A stretch of DNA of 64,000 bases, from assembly GCA_036937835.1 (NCBI GenBank), contig CM072861.1, positions 22,682,001 to 22,746,000 of the forward strand, read 5' to 3'. Source of the DNA: Pampus argenteus. Its lineage: Eukaryota; Chordata; Actinopteri; Scombriformes; Stromateidae. A program made the position numbers and the translations under genes. The notes beneath the pieces are model-generated. The model was not told where the DNA came from. It was given only the letters and a program-made list of their open reading frames with translations, and did not search any database. Positions within the stretch are counted from its first letter, which is position 1; the number at the start of each line of letters is the position of its first letter. Positions 35,341 through 47,267 of the stretch are shown here, one piece after another.

Positions 35341-37611
35341 ATGCCTTTTCCTTTTGGGAAGTCTCAGAAGAGTCCAGCTGAAATAGTGAGGAGTTTGAAA
35401 GAAAATGTGGCACACATGGAAAAGCTGGACGCCTCAGACAGCAAGAAGTGTGAAAAGGTGAGCAATAATGTTTCCTCTATTTTAAAAACAAACCTTTTTT
35501 CTCTCAACATGAACTGCTGCTTATCGTCTGTTTTTTTTCTCGACTAAGGTTGCAGAGGAGGTGTCTAAAAATCTGGCTTCCCTGAAGGAGGTACTCTGTG
35601 GAACAGGTGACAAGGAGCCTCAGACCGAGGCGGTGGCTCAGCTCGCACAAGAGCTGTACAACACCAACCTCTTCATTGCTCTCATTGCAAATTTACAGAG
35701 GATTGATTTCGAGGTGGGTAAAATGTTCTTCTTCCTGCAATGACTGTATGTCTGTTAAAAGTATTGATTACTCTGTGCGGATGAATTGGTTAGCAAGAGT
35801 TGAACATCTATGCCCAAAGCAAAAATGTTGTTGCATATCATCAGCATCTAGTGTGTATATATATATATATATTGTTGGGTTTTTTTTGTACAGGGGAAGA
35901 AGGATGTGGTTCATTTGTTCAGCAATATCGTGAGACGTCAGATTGGCACCAGAGCACCGACGGTAGAATACATTTCTACACACCCACAGATCCTCTTCAT
36001 GCTTCTAAAAGGGTAAGTTCATAGTTTCAGATTTCAGAAACTCATTGATATGTTACGTATGAGTGCTTTTTTTTTAAAGACAGCCCATTCTTAAAATGAC
36101 CGTGAATCACCAGCAATAATGTTGTTATTCTGCAGCCTTTTTGGTATGATCGCTTTCACTCAACATGCCTTGTGATTTTCTACATTACCCAGAATGTGTT
36201 TCAACAACTCCCAGAGAACGAGCATCAACTTGTTGCATTACAGACGCATATAGATGAAGAGCTTGATAGCAGAGTGCTGGTTTTACAGCCCTCAAAAACT
36301 GAGTCATCCTGCTTTCTCAAAGAGCAACATGTCTTACTGCTGCGACTGAGGCTGCTGTCAGTGGATCAGATGCTGATCTTTTCCACCTTTGTAATTGATT
36401 TCTCCTGCTATGAGTTTTGAACGTTGTTGCAAAGAGGCCTCTTACTTTGATAAAGATGTTTGACAGCATTAGACATTTTTTTAAGATGAGTTTTCTTGCT
36501 GTTTTATAACCTTTTTTGTTACATATTTTTTTTATTGGCATATTGTGACCTTTATGATGCTAATTGTTGACCCAGACCTGACGTGTATTAACCTGTACAG
36601 ATATGAGAGTGCAGAGGTGGCTCTGAACTGTGGAATGATGCTGAGAGAGTGTCTGCGTCACGAGCCTTTGGCACGGACGGTGCTCTTCTCTGAAGAGTTG
36701 TACTGCTTTTTCCGTTATGTGGAGCTCTCGACCTTTGACATAGCCTCTGACGCTTTTGCCTCATTCAAGGTACACTCTTTCAATTTTCTTTATGTTTCCA
36801 GCGACACTCGCAGTCCTCATCTAACATCCTGTTCCTCTTCTGATCCCTGTCAGGATCTCCTCACAAGACACAAGATTATGTGTGCAGACTTCCTGGAGAA
36901 CAACTACGACAGGGTGAGCTTTCACGTGTGATTCATGCCATTTATCAGACTGCGTGAACATGCGGTATCTGACATACATTTAAAATGTCTCATCAGGTGT
37001 TTACAGAATACGAGAAGCTCCTGCATTCTGACAACTACGTCACCAAACGACAGTCTTTGAAGGTACTCCAGAACTACAAAATCGCTGTTAAAGTTTTATT
37101 TGAGCTACAGATTTCTAATGTCGCCGACACGCTTGAGTTAATTATATCTTATTTTTCAGCTCCTTGGGGAACTTCTCCTGGATAGACACAACTTCACTGT
37201 CATGACAAAGTACATCAGTCGGGCAGAGAACTTGAAGCTGATGATGAACTTGCTAAGAGACAACAGCCGAAACATCCAGTTTGAGGCGTTCCACGTCTTC
37301 AAGGTGTGCCAAGTGTTCCTCTCTCTAATGTTGGCATTTAAACACTTGTCTTTAGATGAACAGTCATGTTTTATAACCTTTTAAATCGCCCGTTCTGTGA
37401 CGTGTCTTTGCTGTCACAGGTATTTGTCGCGAATCCCAACAAAACTCAGCCCGTGTTGGACATCCTGCTGAAGAACCAGACCAAGCTCGTCGAGTTCCTG
37501 AGCCACTTCCAGACAGACAGATCTGAGGATGAGCAGTTCTGCGACGAGAAGAACTATCTGATTAAGCAGATCCGGGACCTGAAGAGGCCCGCGCCACCAG
37601 AGGAAGCTTAA
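35341..37611 (+). CDS. cab39l1: MO25/CAB39 family scaffold protein, complete
   Basis: There are eight coding exons: 35341-35457, 35549-35713, 35894-36012, 36601-36769, 36854-36913, 36997-37062, 37160-37303 and 37420-37611. They give 1032 nt and 343 aa, all in phase. The protein is MO25 throughout: MPFPFGKSQKSPAEIVRSLK, KEPQTEAVAQLAQELYNTNL, the RRQIGTRAPTVEYIS block, STFDIASDAFASFKDLLTRH, SDNYVTKRQSLKLLGELLLD, NLKLMMNLLRDNSRNIQFEA and FHVFKVFVANPNKTQP. MO25 is an armadillo-like helical repeat protein that stabilises the LKB1-STRAD complex and activates STE20-type kinases in the cytoplasm. The sequence differs from both CAB39 and CAB39L of mammals (for example EKLDASDSKKCEK near the N-terminus), and the gene sits next to phf6. 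I therefore favour the third fish paralogue cab39l1, with a divergent cab39 as the alternative. The ATG is the first in the exon. Confidence 0.93.
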
Positions 37612-40555
37612 GGACGGCGGCGGCGGCGGGGTCAACCGCTCCGTCAGGTGGTAGATGTAAGAGGTGGTGGCTGGAGATGGAGGGGGCTAAAAGACATGAT
37701 TCATTAAGATTTAATATTAACTACAAAATATAGGGAAAAAAAGTAAAGATTATTTCCTTCACTTTCTGTTTTTAGTTTGAATCTGGAGGTGATTTCCATC
37801 CAGAAACCTGAGTGGGCCAAGAACTGTTATATAAACCATAGAGCTTCTTTAGTGATTAATGAAATGCATTTAATCCATTCTTGTAATGTTGGACCTTAAA
37901 CTATTATCCTTCCACGTTGTTGCTGGCAGAGAAACTTCACCCCATTCACAGCCAACACAAGCTCTGAGGTCTTCCTGAAAGTTTTATTCCCCCCCCCCCA
38001 GAAACGTGTCTATATTTTAAAGATTGAAAAACCTGAGGAGAAGTAAATATATTATTTTTCTAATGTATCTTCATTGGTGAACAGTAACTCTGCTCTCTGA
38101 CCGTTGCTTAGTCTAACTAATTGCATAGGTTTGGGTTAATTGCCTTATTGTACGCTGGTCTGTTGTACAGGGATTTGAATGATCTTTAGAAACACATCGG
38201 CCAGGTCAGCGCATGGTAGTGTTTGGTGATTTAACGTGTAGTTATCGGGCCTTTTTTTTTTTTTTTTTGGTTGCGTGTGAGGTTACAGAGGTTAGAAATG
38301 ACCCTGCAGTTCTGTACTCGCCGATGCGTTAGCTGGCACCGGAAGAGAAAATCAAAACCATACAGAAATCAATTTATTGTGCTGTGATTTTATTTCTTTT
38401 TTTTTTTTTTTTTTTTCACTCAGCGAGGCTTACATGACTGAAATAGAAACGAGGCATCAGATAATGCTGCAGGCTAACATGGACGGCCAGGATATAGTGA
38501 TTGATCTCACTGGAGCACTCCATTTCACTCTCACATACTGAATCATTTAAAACAGACTTGAACCATTGATTCATAGGTTGATGAACTATTTAATGTTTCT
38601 CCATTTTCTTTCTTCTGCTTCTTCTTCTTTTTTTTTTTTTTTAAGCATAAACACTGCTCAACAGAAGAAATAATATTGCAGTTTAATCTGGGGGTGTTGC
38701 CCATGAAGATGCATCATACGTATGTTATACTGACACCTATTATATTCATATCAGAGTTTAGTTATTTACAATAAGTTGACATGGTTCATTAGAAATTAAT
38801 TTCCCCTTTTTCTTTTAACACATGTTCAACATCTGCTTCAGTTAAACATATATCTGTCTAAACTCGTATAAATAAATCCTCCATCAGTACAGTTACTTTA
38901 CTTTCCGATATGATTATAATATTACATTTTAATCACTATAACGTGCCTGTGATGGATCAGACGGCACCTCCCATCAGACGACAGCAAAATTATCAAAAAA
39001 AACAACACACACACTGTTAAAACAAGAATGTTTTGGATGACGAGCACTGAATTTATTAATTTCCTCAAATGCATCACTGATATTTTAGAAAACTTCAAGA
39101 GGATTGTGTTGAATTATTGCCTTATTTCTGCCATTGTAACTAAAATGGCATATTAGGGATTTCAAAGATGTGTTTTCTGTGTGCACAGTCTCTGGTATAT
39201 ACCTCATGGGATTTGAGTTTGCAAATGCTGTGTTCTCTTTTTCTTTTTTCTTTTCTTTTCTTTTCTTAGACCAGATATTACATTTGACATTTATTTTAAA
39301 ATACACGACAGTGGTTTGTATACATGCCTGAGCTTGATGTATATGTTCAAACTTGAACGGGGGACTGCGAACTGGCTTTCTCAATGGAAAGCTAGATTTT
39401 TTTTTTTAAATCTTAAATATTTCATTGGGTGGTGCCACACAAACGTTAATTCATAATGAATTGCAGCGTGGTACCTCGTAATGAATGTTGCCTTATTTAA
39501 AGACACTTAATGGGTCGTAATGATCATGTACATTTTCAGACCTCTTAATTTGTTTTTTTTGTTTTTTTTTTTAAACCAAAGTCAATTATGAAAAGGGGGA
39601 AAATGTCCATTTCAAATCCCAAACGCTCAAAAATGTGATTCTCTGAGTGTAAATTAATTAATTAATTAAATTAATTAAATTAATAGAGATCAGTAGACTA
39701 CACTCATAATATTGTTTTAATTGTAGTTTACTGGCTTAAAAAAAAAAAAAAAAAAGACTCATAACTATTTGATTCACTGCTCCAGACCCGAGGTCGTATG
39801 AGGCCTTTAAAAAAAATCTATAAAATAATGTGTGAAACCAGCTGTGAATGTGGTACATTATGCACACGGTGTACTGTCACGTCAGCAGCTTATTAAAAGA
39901 AGCTTTGCCCCATTTTACCCATTTGTGATAATAAACGTGAAGCACAATTTTTTCTAAATGACATTAATTTATCAGAACTTAACCTGCATTCACAACACGT
40001 CATGTTTCTACGAGTGTAAAAAAAAACAGGCTTTTTCTCTGTAATATTATCCATTTTATCAAGATATAATCTGCAGTATCACCTGATCATTGTGTAAATA
40101 TTCATCCAAACTTTGTTGAAAAGTCATGATGTCCACTTTGGGAAGGATCTGCTGTACACAGCTGTCCCACCAGAGGGAGCTGTTCACAACAATTGGCACC
40201 TTGTATGTACAAACAAATAATTTCATGTTTCTATAACCCTACCTCTAAATATGACTATATATATAAATCACTGGCAATATTATGTAGGCATCGACTCAAA
40301 TTCCTTAAAATCAAGACTATACACTTCCTGATTTAGAGTTTTCTGTTTAATATTTGTTGTGTTTTACTTCTTTTTTTTTTTATTCTGTTGCCTTTTATTT
40401 TATTTTTTCCCCTCTTATCTTTTTTCCAAATATTTTCTTCTTTATTTACCATGGGAGCGAATTATGTGTACATAACTTTATAAAAAGGTTAAAAAAAAAA
40501 AAAGTGTGAAAGCATTCTTCATGAAAATAAAACTTTATGGCAATTTATTTTTGTG
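37612..40555 (+). other. cab39l1: cab39l1 3' UTR with poly(A) signal
   Basis: A 2.9-kb stretch without coding exons, rich in A and T runs. AATAAA at 40526-40531 is the most likely terminal polyadenylation signal; earlier AATAAA words (near 39930) could give shorter 3' ends. Confidence 0.55.
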
Positions 40556-40805
40556 TTTGGCGTTAAAGTAAATTTTAGAAAAGAGATGAATGAATGAAAA
40601 TATAATATGTACAAAAGTATTCACAGAGCTTGATTATGAAGGCTGTGACTTATGTACACGTGATTTTTTTTTACTTTTTTTTTTTTAAGTTGTTATGGGT
40701 GTTGTGTGTAAATTGAATCTGTTTTGTAGTAACTGTCAATATTACTGATTCATTTCAAATGTCACATGATCTGTGGTGTCAGTAAGGCAGAAAGGCAGAA
40801 AATAA

Positions 40806-40880
40806 CTCCTCCTGCTCCTCCTCATCCTCCCCCTCCTCCTCCTCCCCCTCCCCCTCCCCCTCCTCCTCCTCCTCCTCCTG
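40806..40880. repeat. TCC/TCCCC polypyrimidine tract
   Basis: About 75 bases of nearly pure C and T in triplet-like units on the plus strand, just downstream of the cab39l1 3' end. Confidence 0.9.
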
Positions 40881-41966
40881 TGTGGAGCCATTCAAAACAC
40901 TGGGACACATTCCAGCTTACCAGGAGGTGTCCAACATGAGGCCTGTGCAAAAGGCTGCAGGCTATTGTCTGAGTGGAGGTCAACTATAATCTGTGCAAAC
41001 TTACTTCAACCAAAATAAATAAAATACACACACACACATATAGACTTAATACGATCATGATTTATTTGATATTAAAAGCCAAGTGATCCTCTATATATTT
41101 ACACTAAATCCCAGATATAACAAAACAAATGTTATAAATCATTATTAACCATTTTCTTCTATCAGGGGAAACAAAATTTTATTTTATTTTTATTTTATTT
41201 TATTTTTTGCAATCTGCAATATTTCCTCTTATGAAGCAGCCTGAAGAAAGCAGAGTAAAACATAGGATGGCGAAGTAGGTTAAAGTTCACTGAGGGAAGA
41301 AGAAGAAGAAGAAGAGTGAAGCAGCCGGTTCCCACAGAGCAGGAAGTTTGAGTCTCATCAGGGTTGTTTTGGTTTGAATCCCGGTGAAGTGCATTGTTGT
41401 AAACAAACAAACAAACAACTCAAAGTTAGCGAGTGATATTTGTGTGTTTGCATGAGGCGGGATGTTGCAGACAGAGCAGCAGGCTCGGTGGGGGCAGGGT
41501 TTACATGAGGTTACAGGTCACAAGCCTCCCGGGTTTCTGTGACCAGCAGCGCGGTGCTGCAGGAGAGGAGGCGAGACGCGTCAATACAAAACCAATCCAC
41601 TTTAATGGAAAAGTTTTATTATTATTGTTATTTACCGATGCTGCAGGAGAAAGAGAGAGATCTAAGAAAAATAATAATAAAACAAACAAACAGGCTTGTT
41701 TGTGTGTGAGGATTTATGAGGACGACCATCCTGCAGACTTCCTCCCCCACAAAGAGAAAAACAACAACAAGAAACAAAAGAAAGAAAAGATGCTCTGATC
41801 ATTTCATGCATGACAAAACCAAAGAAAAAAAGAAAGAGGACAACAACATCTGCGAGTTAAGGTACGTGGTGATACTGCAGCATGTAGTGGAGGATTAGTT
41901 CAGGTATCTGCAGCTTCTCCTGCTCATCATGTTGTTACACAAGAAATATGAAGGAGATTCAGAGGT

Positions 41967-41970
<4 letters not shown>

Positions 41971-42009
<39 letters not shown>
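41971..42009. repeat. (AT)n microsatellite
   Basis: A perfect AT run of about 39 bases. Confidence 0.95.
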
Positions 42010-42014
<5 letters not shown>

Positions 42015-42266
42015 TCTGAAACGAGTTTTGCTTCATGCTTCATTCAGTGAAACGAGGCAGCATGTTTCAACATGGCTGCTGCAATGATTGATCTAAAATA
42101 AAAACAAAGAGTGATGATTTCTGCAGTCAAAGATCGTCTATTTTGTATTTCAGGAGTAACAGATTTAATAAAAAAAAAATAAAAAAAGTTGGATTTGTTG
42201 ATACATTAAACTTATTAAATAATTATTAAATAATCTGTAAGAAGTGACAAACCACGGCTTGTCTGG

Positions 42267-42268
<2 letters not shown>

Positions 42269-42302
<34 letters not shown>
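42269..42302. repeat. (GT)n microsatellite
   Basis: A perfect GT run of about 34 bases. Confidence 0.95.
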
Positions 42303-42306
<4 letters not shown>

Positions 42307-42562
42307 GACTTAATTGAATAATTGTCATTTTTTAATTGCTGCTGTTGGCGCCACTTTATTAAAGCTGAACTCCTCTTTGTGTGCTTTTACATCAGTGAAT
42401 CATTGTTGAAGGAAATGCTCCATAAAAACAGAGACAAACACTGCAAATTACATTTATTGATAATGTACATAATCAGCAGATCAATAAGAAAAACCATAGC
42501 AAAGCCTCATAGAGGACAGGCTTGGATTAATTAAAGGTTCAACTACCTAATATATAACATGT

Positions 42563-42566
<4 letters not shown>

Positions 42567-42631
<65 letters not shown>

Positions 42632-42646
42632 TGTATATATATATAT
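42567..42646. repeat. (TA)n microsatellite
   Basis: About 80 bases of TA with one CTG interruption, ending some 320 bases before the first microRNA hairpin. Confidence 0.95.
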
Positions 42647-42963
42647 GCTGCTTATGTGTGTTAATGCACCAATAATTAGACTCTAAAGGGCCATTCTGCA
42701 TCATATTTAATTGCTTATTTGTACCATGTGGATGCAGGGTTTTTACATGTAGTCTAATGGAGTATTTATATATTACAAACAAACAACAACATAAGAAAAA
42801 GAATCATTCTGCTTTCATAAAAGTGTTTTTATTCTATTTTAAAGTGTTGCGATCAGAGTTTATTTATTGTTTATTGATTTCTGTTTCAGATGGTCCACAT
42901 ATGGAAACTTTCTTGCCAGGAGTTGGAAGTGATCGGGCCCATCAGTCTCTCTCCGTCCCACCT

Positions 42964-43048
42964 GGGCCTCCAGCTAAGGTGCATCTAGTGTAGTTAGTGA
43001 AGTCGTCCAGTGTCTACTGCCCTAGTTGCTCCTTCTGGCTGGAGGCCT
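42964..43048 (+). ncRNA. mir18: mir-18 family microRNA hairpin
   Basis: The 5p arm at 42975-42997 begins TAAGGTGCATCTAGTGTAGT, i.e. miR-18 with seed AAGGTGC. The 3p arm at 43016-43038 reads ACTGCCCTAGTTGCTCCTTC and onward, matching miR-18-3p. The base of the stem is closed by GCCTCCAGC (42966-42974) pairing perfectly with GCTGGAGGC (43038-43046). miR-17~92-family products repress target mRNAs through the seed. It is first in a four-hairpin cluster on the same strand as gpc3. The paralogue letter (18b/18c) is not assigned. Confidence 0.95.
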
Positions 43049-43208
43049 TGTTCTTCATCCAGGTGTCTGAAATATCTAAACCTGCAAATATTTGTTATTT
43101 TTCCTTCATACATGGATGCAGTGCAACATAATCCAACATGTAACTGTTCAAAAATGAAAGATTCAAACATATTTAGTGACTTTTCTTCTTTTTTTTTTGT
43201 CGACCTGG

Positions 43209-43276
43209 CAGTTCCAAAGTGCTCACAGTGCAGGTAGTACTCTGATCTACTGCAGTTTGTGCACTTCAGGTATTGT
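43209..43276 (+). ncRNA. mir20b: mir-20b (miR-17 family) microRNA hairpin
   Basis: The 5p arm at 43215-43237 begins CAAAGTGCTCACAGTGCAGG, one base from human miR-20b and carrying the AAAGTGC seed. The 3p arm at 43249-43270 begins ACTGCAGTTTGTGCACTTC and pairs back across a short loop (GTACTCTGATCT region). GCTCA rather than GCTTA in the 5p arm favours miR-20b over miR-17 or miR-106a. It lies about 160 bases downstream of the mir-18 hairpin. Confidence 0.95.
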
Positions 43277-43318
43277 TGGTCACCTTCACTCACACAATGC
43301 TGCAACTCAGGTGAGTTA

Positions 43319-43392
43319 ACGGCGAGTTTTGTTGGTTTGCTCTCAGCTTCTGTCAACCTGTGCTGTGCAAATCCATGCAAAGCTCTCTGTTT
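43319..43392 (+). ncRNA. mir19: mir-19 family microRNA hairpin
   Basis: The 3p arm at 43364-43386 begins TGTGCAAATCCATGCAAAGC, the miR-19 mature sequence with seed GTGCAAA; its last bases (GCTCT rather than ACTGA) differ from the mammalian form outside the seed. The 5p arm at 43325-43347 begins AGTTTTGTTGGTTTGCTCTC, corresponding to miR-19-5p. The loop is about 16 bases. It lies about 40 bases downstream of the mir-20b hairpin. Confidence 0.94.
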
Positions 43393-43596
43393 CTCAGATG
43401 TGCAGCCAAAAGAAAGAGAGAGATACGGTTCTGTTTCCAAGCTTTGATGAACACTTGAAAGACTAAAAAAAAAGAATCATATTAACCGCAGGCGCAGGAG
43501 AGCAGATGTTGTTTTTCCTCCCCATCCTCATCCACATGTCATTTTCAATTAAGACAAGACATCCTCACGTGAAGTCTCCTTGCTGTTTGTCTCGCT

Positions 43597-43680
43597 GTTT
43601 TCGGGTGGATGACTTCGCAATTTTCAACAGTTGAACAGGATATAAAAGAAATTGCACAGTATCCATCTGCAATCCGCCAG
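43597..43680 (+). ncRNA. mir363: mir-363 (miR-92 family) microRNA hairpin
   Basis: The 3p arm at 43650-43672 begins AATTGCACAGTATCCATCTG, miR-363-3p with seed ATTGCAC. The 5p arm at 43602-43624 begins CGGGTGGATGACTTCGCAAT, corresponding to miR-363-5p. This is the last hairpin of the cluster, as in the mammalian miR-106a~363 cluster, and lies about 205 bases past the mir-19 hairpin. Confidence 0.95.
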
Positions 43681-43929
43681 ATGTTGTGGACAGCAGCATC
43701 ACTTCATTTATCAGGGTTCGGCACAAATTAGCACAGAGACATTTTTAAAAAAGAGAACAGCAGCAGATTATTCACCAGGTTGAGGTCAAACACATGCAGG
43801 ATGGACACTAGATGGCAGCATTTCAACTCTATTGGCTCTGTTGAGCTGAGTGGAGGGGGGATAATTGTTGATAATTATTGATAATAAGATGATAAATAAT
43901 CATTGTGAAGTAAAAATGTTAAAATGTCA

Positions 43930-43935
43930 AATAAA
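43930..43935 (+). terminator. Candidate poly(A) signal for the pri-miRNA transcript
   Basis: AATAAA about 250 nt downstream of the mir-363 hairpin on the same strand and before the gpc3 promoter. It is a reasonable end for the primary transcript, but a single hexamer is weak evidence. Confidence 0.3.
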
Positions 43936-44300
43936 ACCTTTGAATCTCTGAATTTAACGAGACTCGTGTCAGCTGGTTTGTGAGCATTTTACTGTCTGGA
44001 AACTTAAAGGAGTTGAGTAATATGTTCATCATCATTTGAATATATATGTGCATCTCCTGGTCACGTGATGCCCCTCTGTTGCATTAATAGTAAACTACAC
44101 AGATCCTGTGGCCTAATTGTTTATCCTATAACATACAGTGCTATTTATCTCACACGACAAACAGCTCCTGCACGGCATTAATCCTGATGTGTCCAGTCCT
44201 GCAGCCCCGTTGGATCACTTCATATTTCTACTCTGAGGCTGCAGGAGAAGTGCTGCTGCTGCTGCTGCTCTGTATGCGCGCGGGTTCACGCGCTTTTTTT

Positions 44301-44318
44301 GGGGGGAGGGGGGGTGGG
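44301..44318 (+). promoter_or_regulatory. G-rich (G-quadruplex-capable) element near gpc3 start
   Basis: A stretch of six G, A, seven G, T, three G follows a T run in CpG-containing sequence about 300 bases upstream of the gpc3 start codon. The spacing of G runs allows an intramolecular quadruplex. It lies at or just upstream of the likely gpc3 transcription start. Confidence 0.5.
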
Positions 44319-44481
44319 TGAGCGCGCACATGTATCCGGGGGCTCGTTCATCTGTGCAGAGAGCTGAGAGTCAGTGCCGCGAGTGAAGAGGGACTCATAA
44401 GTCACCAGCATCGGAGTAGCTTCACCAAAATAAAAGAAGAAAAAAAAAGAGGCTGAACCGAGCTGCTTTGAAAGCGGAAGG

Positions 44482-44565
44482 ATGCCGATCCGAGCCGAGC
44501 CAGGAGCCGCAGCTTCACCTCATCAGCTCCAACACGGGATCCTCGTGTAACTTTGAATGTGTTGA
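44482..44565 (+). other. Two uORFs in the gpc3 5' leader
   Basis: An ATG at 44482 opens a 22-codon frame ending at 44550, and an ATG at 44557 opens a two-codon frame (ATG TGT TGA) ending at 44565. Both close before the main start at 44615 and are out of frame with it or terminated, so leader-dependent translational control is possible if they are transcribed. Confidence 0.4.
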
Positions 44566-44614
44566 AGTTTGATCTCAGCTGTTTATCTTGTGTTCCGGTG
44601 CTGCTCGCCCTGCC

Positions 44615-44946
44615 ATGGTCGGTTCATCAGCCCGCGGCGCGCTCTTTCTGTGCGCCTTCCTCCAGCTCTTCTCCCTGCCCGGCGGACAGGTGCCAAACTG
44701 CCAGGAGGTGCGCACCGTGTTTCAGTCTCTGCACCCGGGCTCCAAGTGGGTCCCCGAAACACCGGTGTCAGGTAACCATCAACTTAAACATATATACACC
44801 TATAGATCCGAGCTTTACGCGCAGCCTTGGGTTGTTGAAACTCTCCAGCTTCACCATCACAAAAGCTCTCTAATCTAAATTCATCCAGCTTTTTTCTTTC
44901 TTTCTGTCTATTTCAAGACTGCTGACCTCTTCAGTATCAAGAGCCA

Positions 44947-44986
<40 letters not shown>

Positions 44987-46014
44987 GCCCTCTGGCTGAA
45001 CATTTACCAACCTTGCTCTTAAAAACAATACCATAGCTTCACATGTTAAAGCATGCAGGTTGAATTATATAAACCACCAGTTAACCTGTTAAACAATAGA
45101 TAATATTGATCCAAACATGGAGCCAAGTGATCATTTCCCAAAACTTTGATTTGCATTTTTTTAAAGGTACAAACCTGCATGTTTGTGCACTGTTTGTTGT
45201 GTGTGTGTGTGTGTGTGTGTGTTCTGCTACGTTTTGAGGTTTGTTCAGTAGAAACATCAGCTCTTCTCCTTTTATAGGAGCTGTGATTTACAGTCGTGCT
45301 CAGTCTCGTCTCTTGGCAGCTTTTTCTTCTGCCACATTGTCACAGAATAATATAGATTAACAGACAGACCATGCTGGAGGTTGGTAAAAAGATGCAATCA
45401 TCCAAACAGAAGTTTAAACGACAGGAAAGAAACTTGAGGACTTTTAAGAGATGAGACATAATTTAAGACTTGTATGCGTTGGAGCAACCAACCCGCAGCT
45501 TGCTGCTGTTCTGCTGGAGCCTGTTGCATGAATTCTGATTCAATATGGAAATGAGGATCTCTCTCTCTCTCTCTCATGTGGCTGAATCACTGCCAGCTGC
45601 ATATGTTAATTGGCTGTTTTAGTGTCATGTCAGCACGGGGGAAGCGCTCCAGGTTAACTGTTCTTTCTCTCCATTCCCAGCATGCCTTCCTCTCACACCT
45701 ACCCCTCCCCACCCTGAATCCATCAGTGCAGTTTACCAGCAAAATGAATCGAAATGTTCTGTGAGCATGAAAGAGTGTGACGAATCCCCCGAATGCTCCA
45801 AAATCAAACAGGAGGAAAGATGTGCGACGCACTTTGAAGCATATTTTGTCATGCTCCCACTACCTCGTATTAATCTCCCATCTGTGGGTGCGTCTCTCTC
45901 ACCACCGAGCCCTAAATTTCTCCATCTTTAATCATCCACCTGGGCCATCAAGCATTTTATCTGCCAGCCATCCGAGCAGGCCAAGAGAAATATTTATCCT
46001 CCCCAAGTCTCTGA

Positions 46015-46055
<41 letters not shown>

Positions 46056-47234
46056 ATCTTCACAGGAGTCTGAGCTGGACGACACACACACTCAAAACAT
46101 CACTTATTTACCCCAGTCAGTATATCGTAGCTGGTTAAGAGATCTATTATAGATTTGCATATTTGTATAATATCCTCCTCCTGATTGTACAGTGAGTTCA
46201 AATATTTAGATTTTATTTTTTTTTATTTTTTTTACTTTCAAACCTGAATGTTGTGTTTGGGATCCTGGAGGCTCCAAAAAAAAAATAAAAAAATATCACT
46301 TTAATATTTCATGTATTTTTCTAGTTTGAAGAGAAAAGCTTAAACACATAATTTATGTGTAAAAGCTGCTGGAGAAAATGATGCATTATTCTGTTTTAAG
46401 GTTAAATACAGTAGATTTCCATCTTCTGCAGGTCTGTGATTGATATTAATATTGTAAATAAGGTCTAAAAGACGACGTCTGTCGTTGGAGGTTGTTATTA
46501 AGAAGTCCACATGATCACTTTTTTTTTTTGTCTGTGAAGGACTTTTTTGGCAAATAAAAGAAACATATTTGCTCATTTATAGGCTGTAAAACATCACATA
46601 TTTCCTTATTTGGTGTAATACAACAATGCTTTATGGTTATTTCCATATTATGTCACAATCAAATCAAATGTGAAAGCACAGTTAGTGTTAAAGGGAAGGG
46701 TTACCACTGCAGGTCTTTTCAGCATATTGGGGGTTTTATTAAGGCTAGAAGAAGAGAAAAGGAAATATATATATATATATATATATATTTCAAGGTTGAT
46801 GTTTTGCAATTAGTATTACACATACAGCTGTAGGTGGAGAGAGGAAAACAACTAACAAACAAACAAACTAAAACATGTGTTTTACCACGTGTCCACATGT
46901 GTGTTGTAGATATGACTGATGCAGAATGACCCCACGTGACTCCTGAACGCTCCCACGTCAACTGTAGTAAAATATAAAGAATAAGAAAAATAATTTTACT
47001 GTGTTACAAACAACAAACTACTATTGTGACACTGATATATAATGATGTAATATAATAGCATGATGATGACGTGTAAACGTGGACGTACAGGAGCCATAAA
47101 TCCATCCATCATACGATAAGTCAATAATGATATTATCATGACGCGGACCAGATGTGATTTCAGAAGATTCTTTTTGAAATTTGTTTTGATTCCCGACGAC
47201 GAACACAGTTTCACATAAACAGCAAAATAACAAA

Positions 47235-47267
<33 letters not shown>

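Larger units (their letters stand above)
40556..42963. other. Interval upstream of the miRNA cluster
   Basis: A non-coding interval with a TCC/CCC pyrimidine tract (40806-40880), TA and GT runs, and T-rich repeats. It should contain the start of the primary microRNA transcript, but I cannot point to its promoter. I see no coding exon. Confidence 0.55.

Noticed and set aside
36172..36420. 82-codon open frame between cab39l1 exons 3 and 4
   Set aside because: The MO25 reading frame splices cleanly from 36012 to 36601 without it, and the translation resembles nothing in the family.
41340..41400. tRNA-like B-box word (GGTTTGAATCCC)
   Set aside because: No matching A box, anticodon stem or acceptor pairing surrounds it.
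42994..43440. 148-codon minus-strand open frame
   Set aside because: It is antisense to the mir-18/20b/19 hairpins and matches no known family; the microRNA signal on the plus strand explains the sequence.
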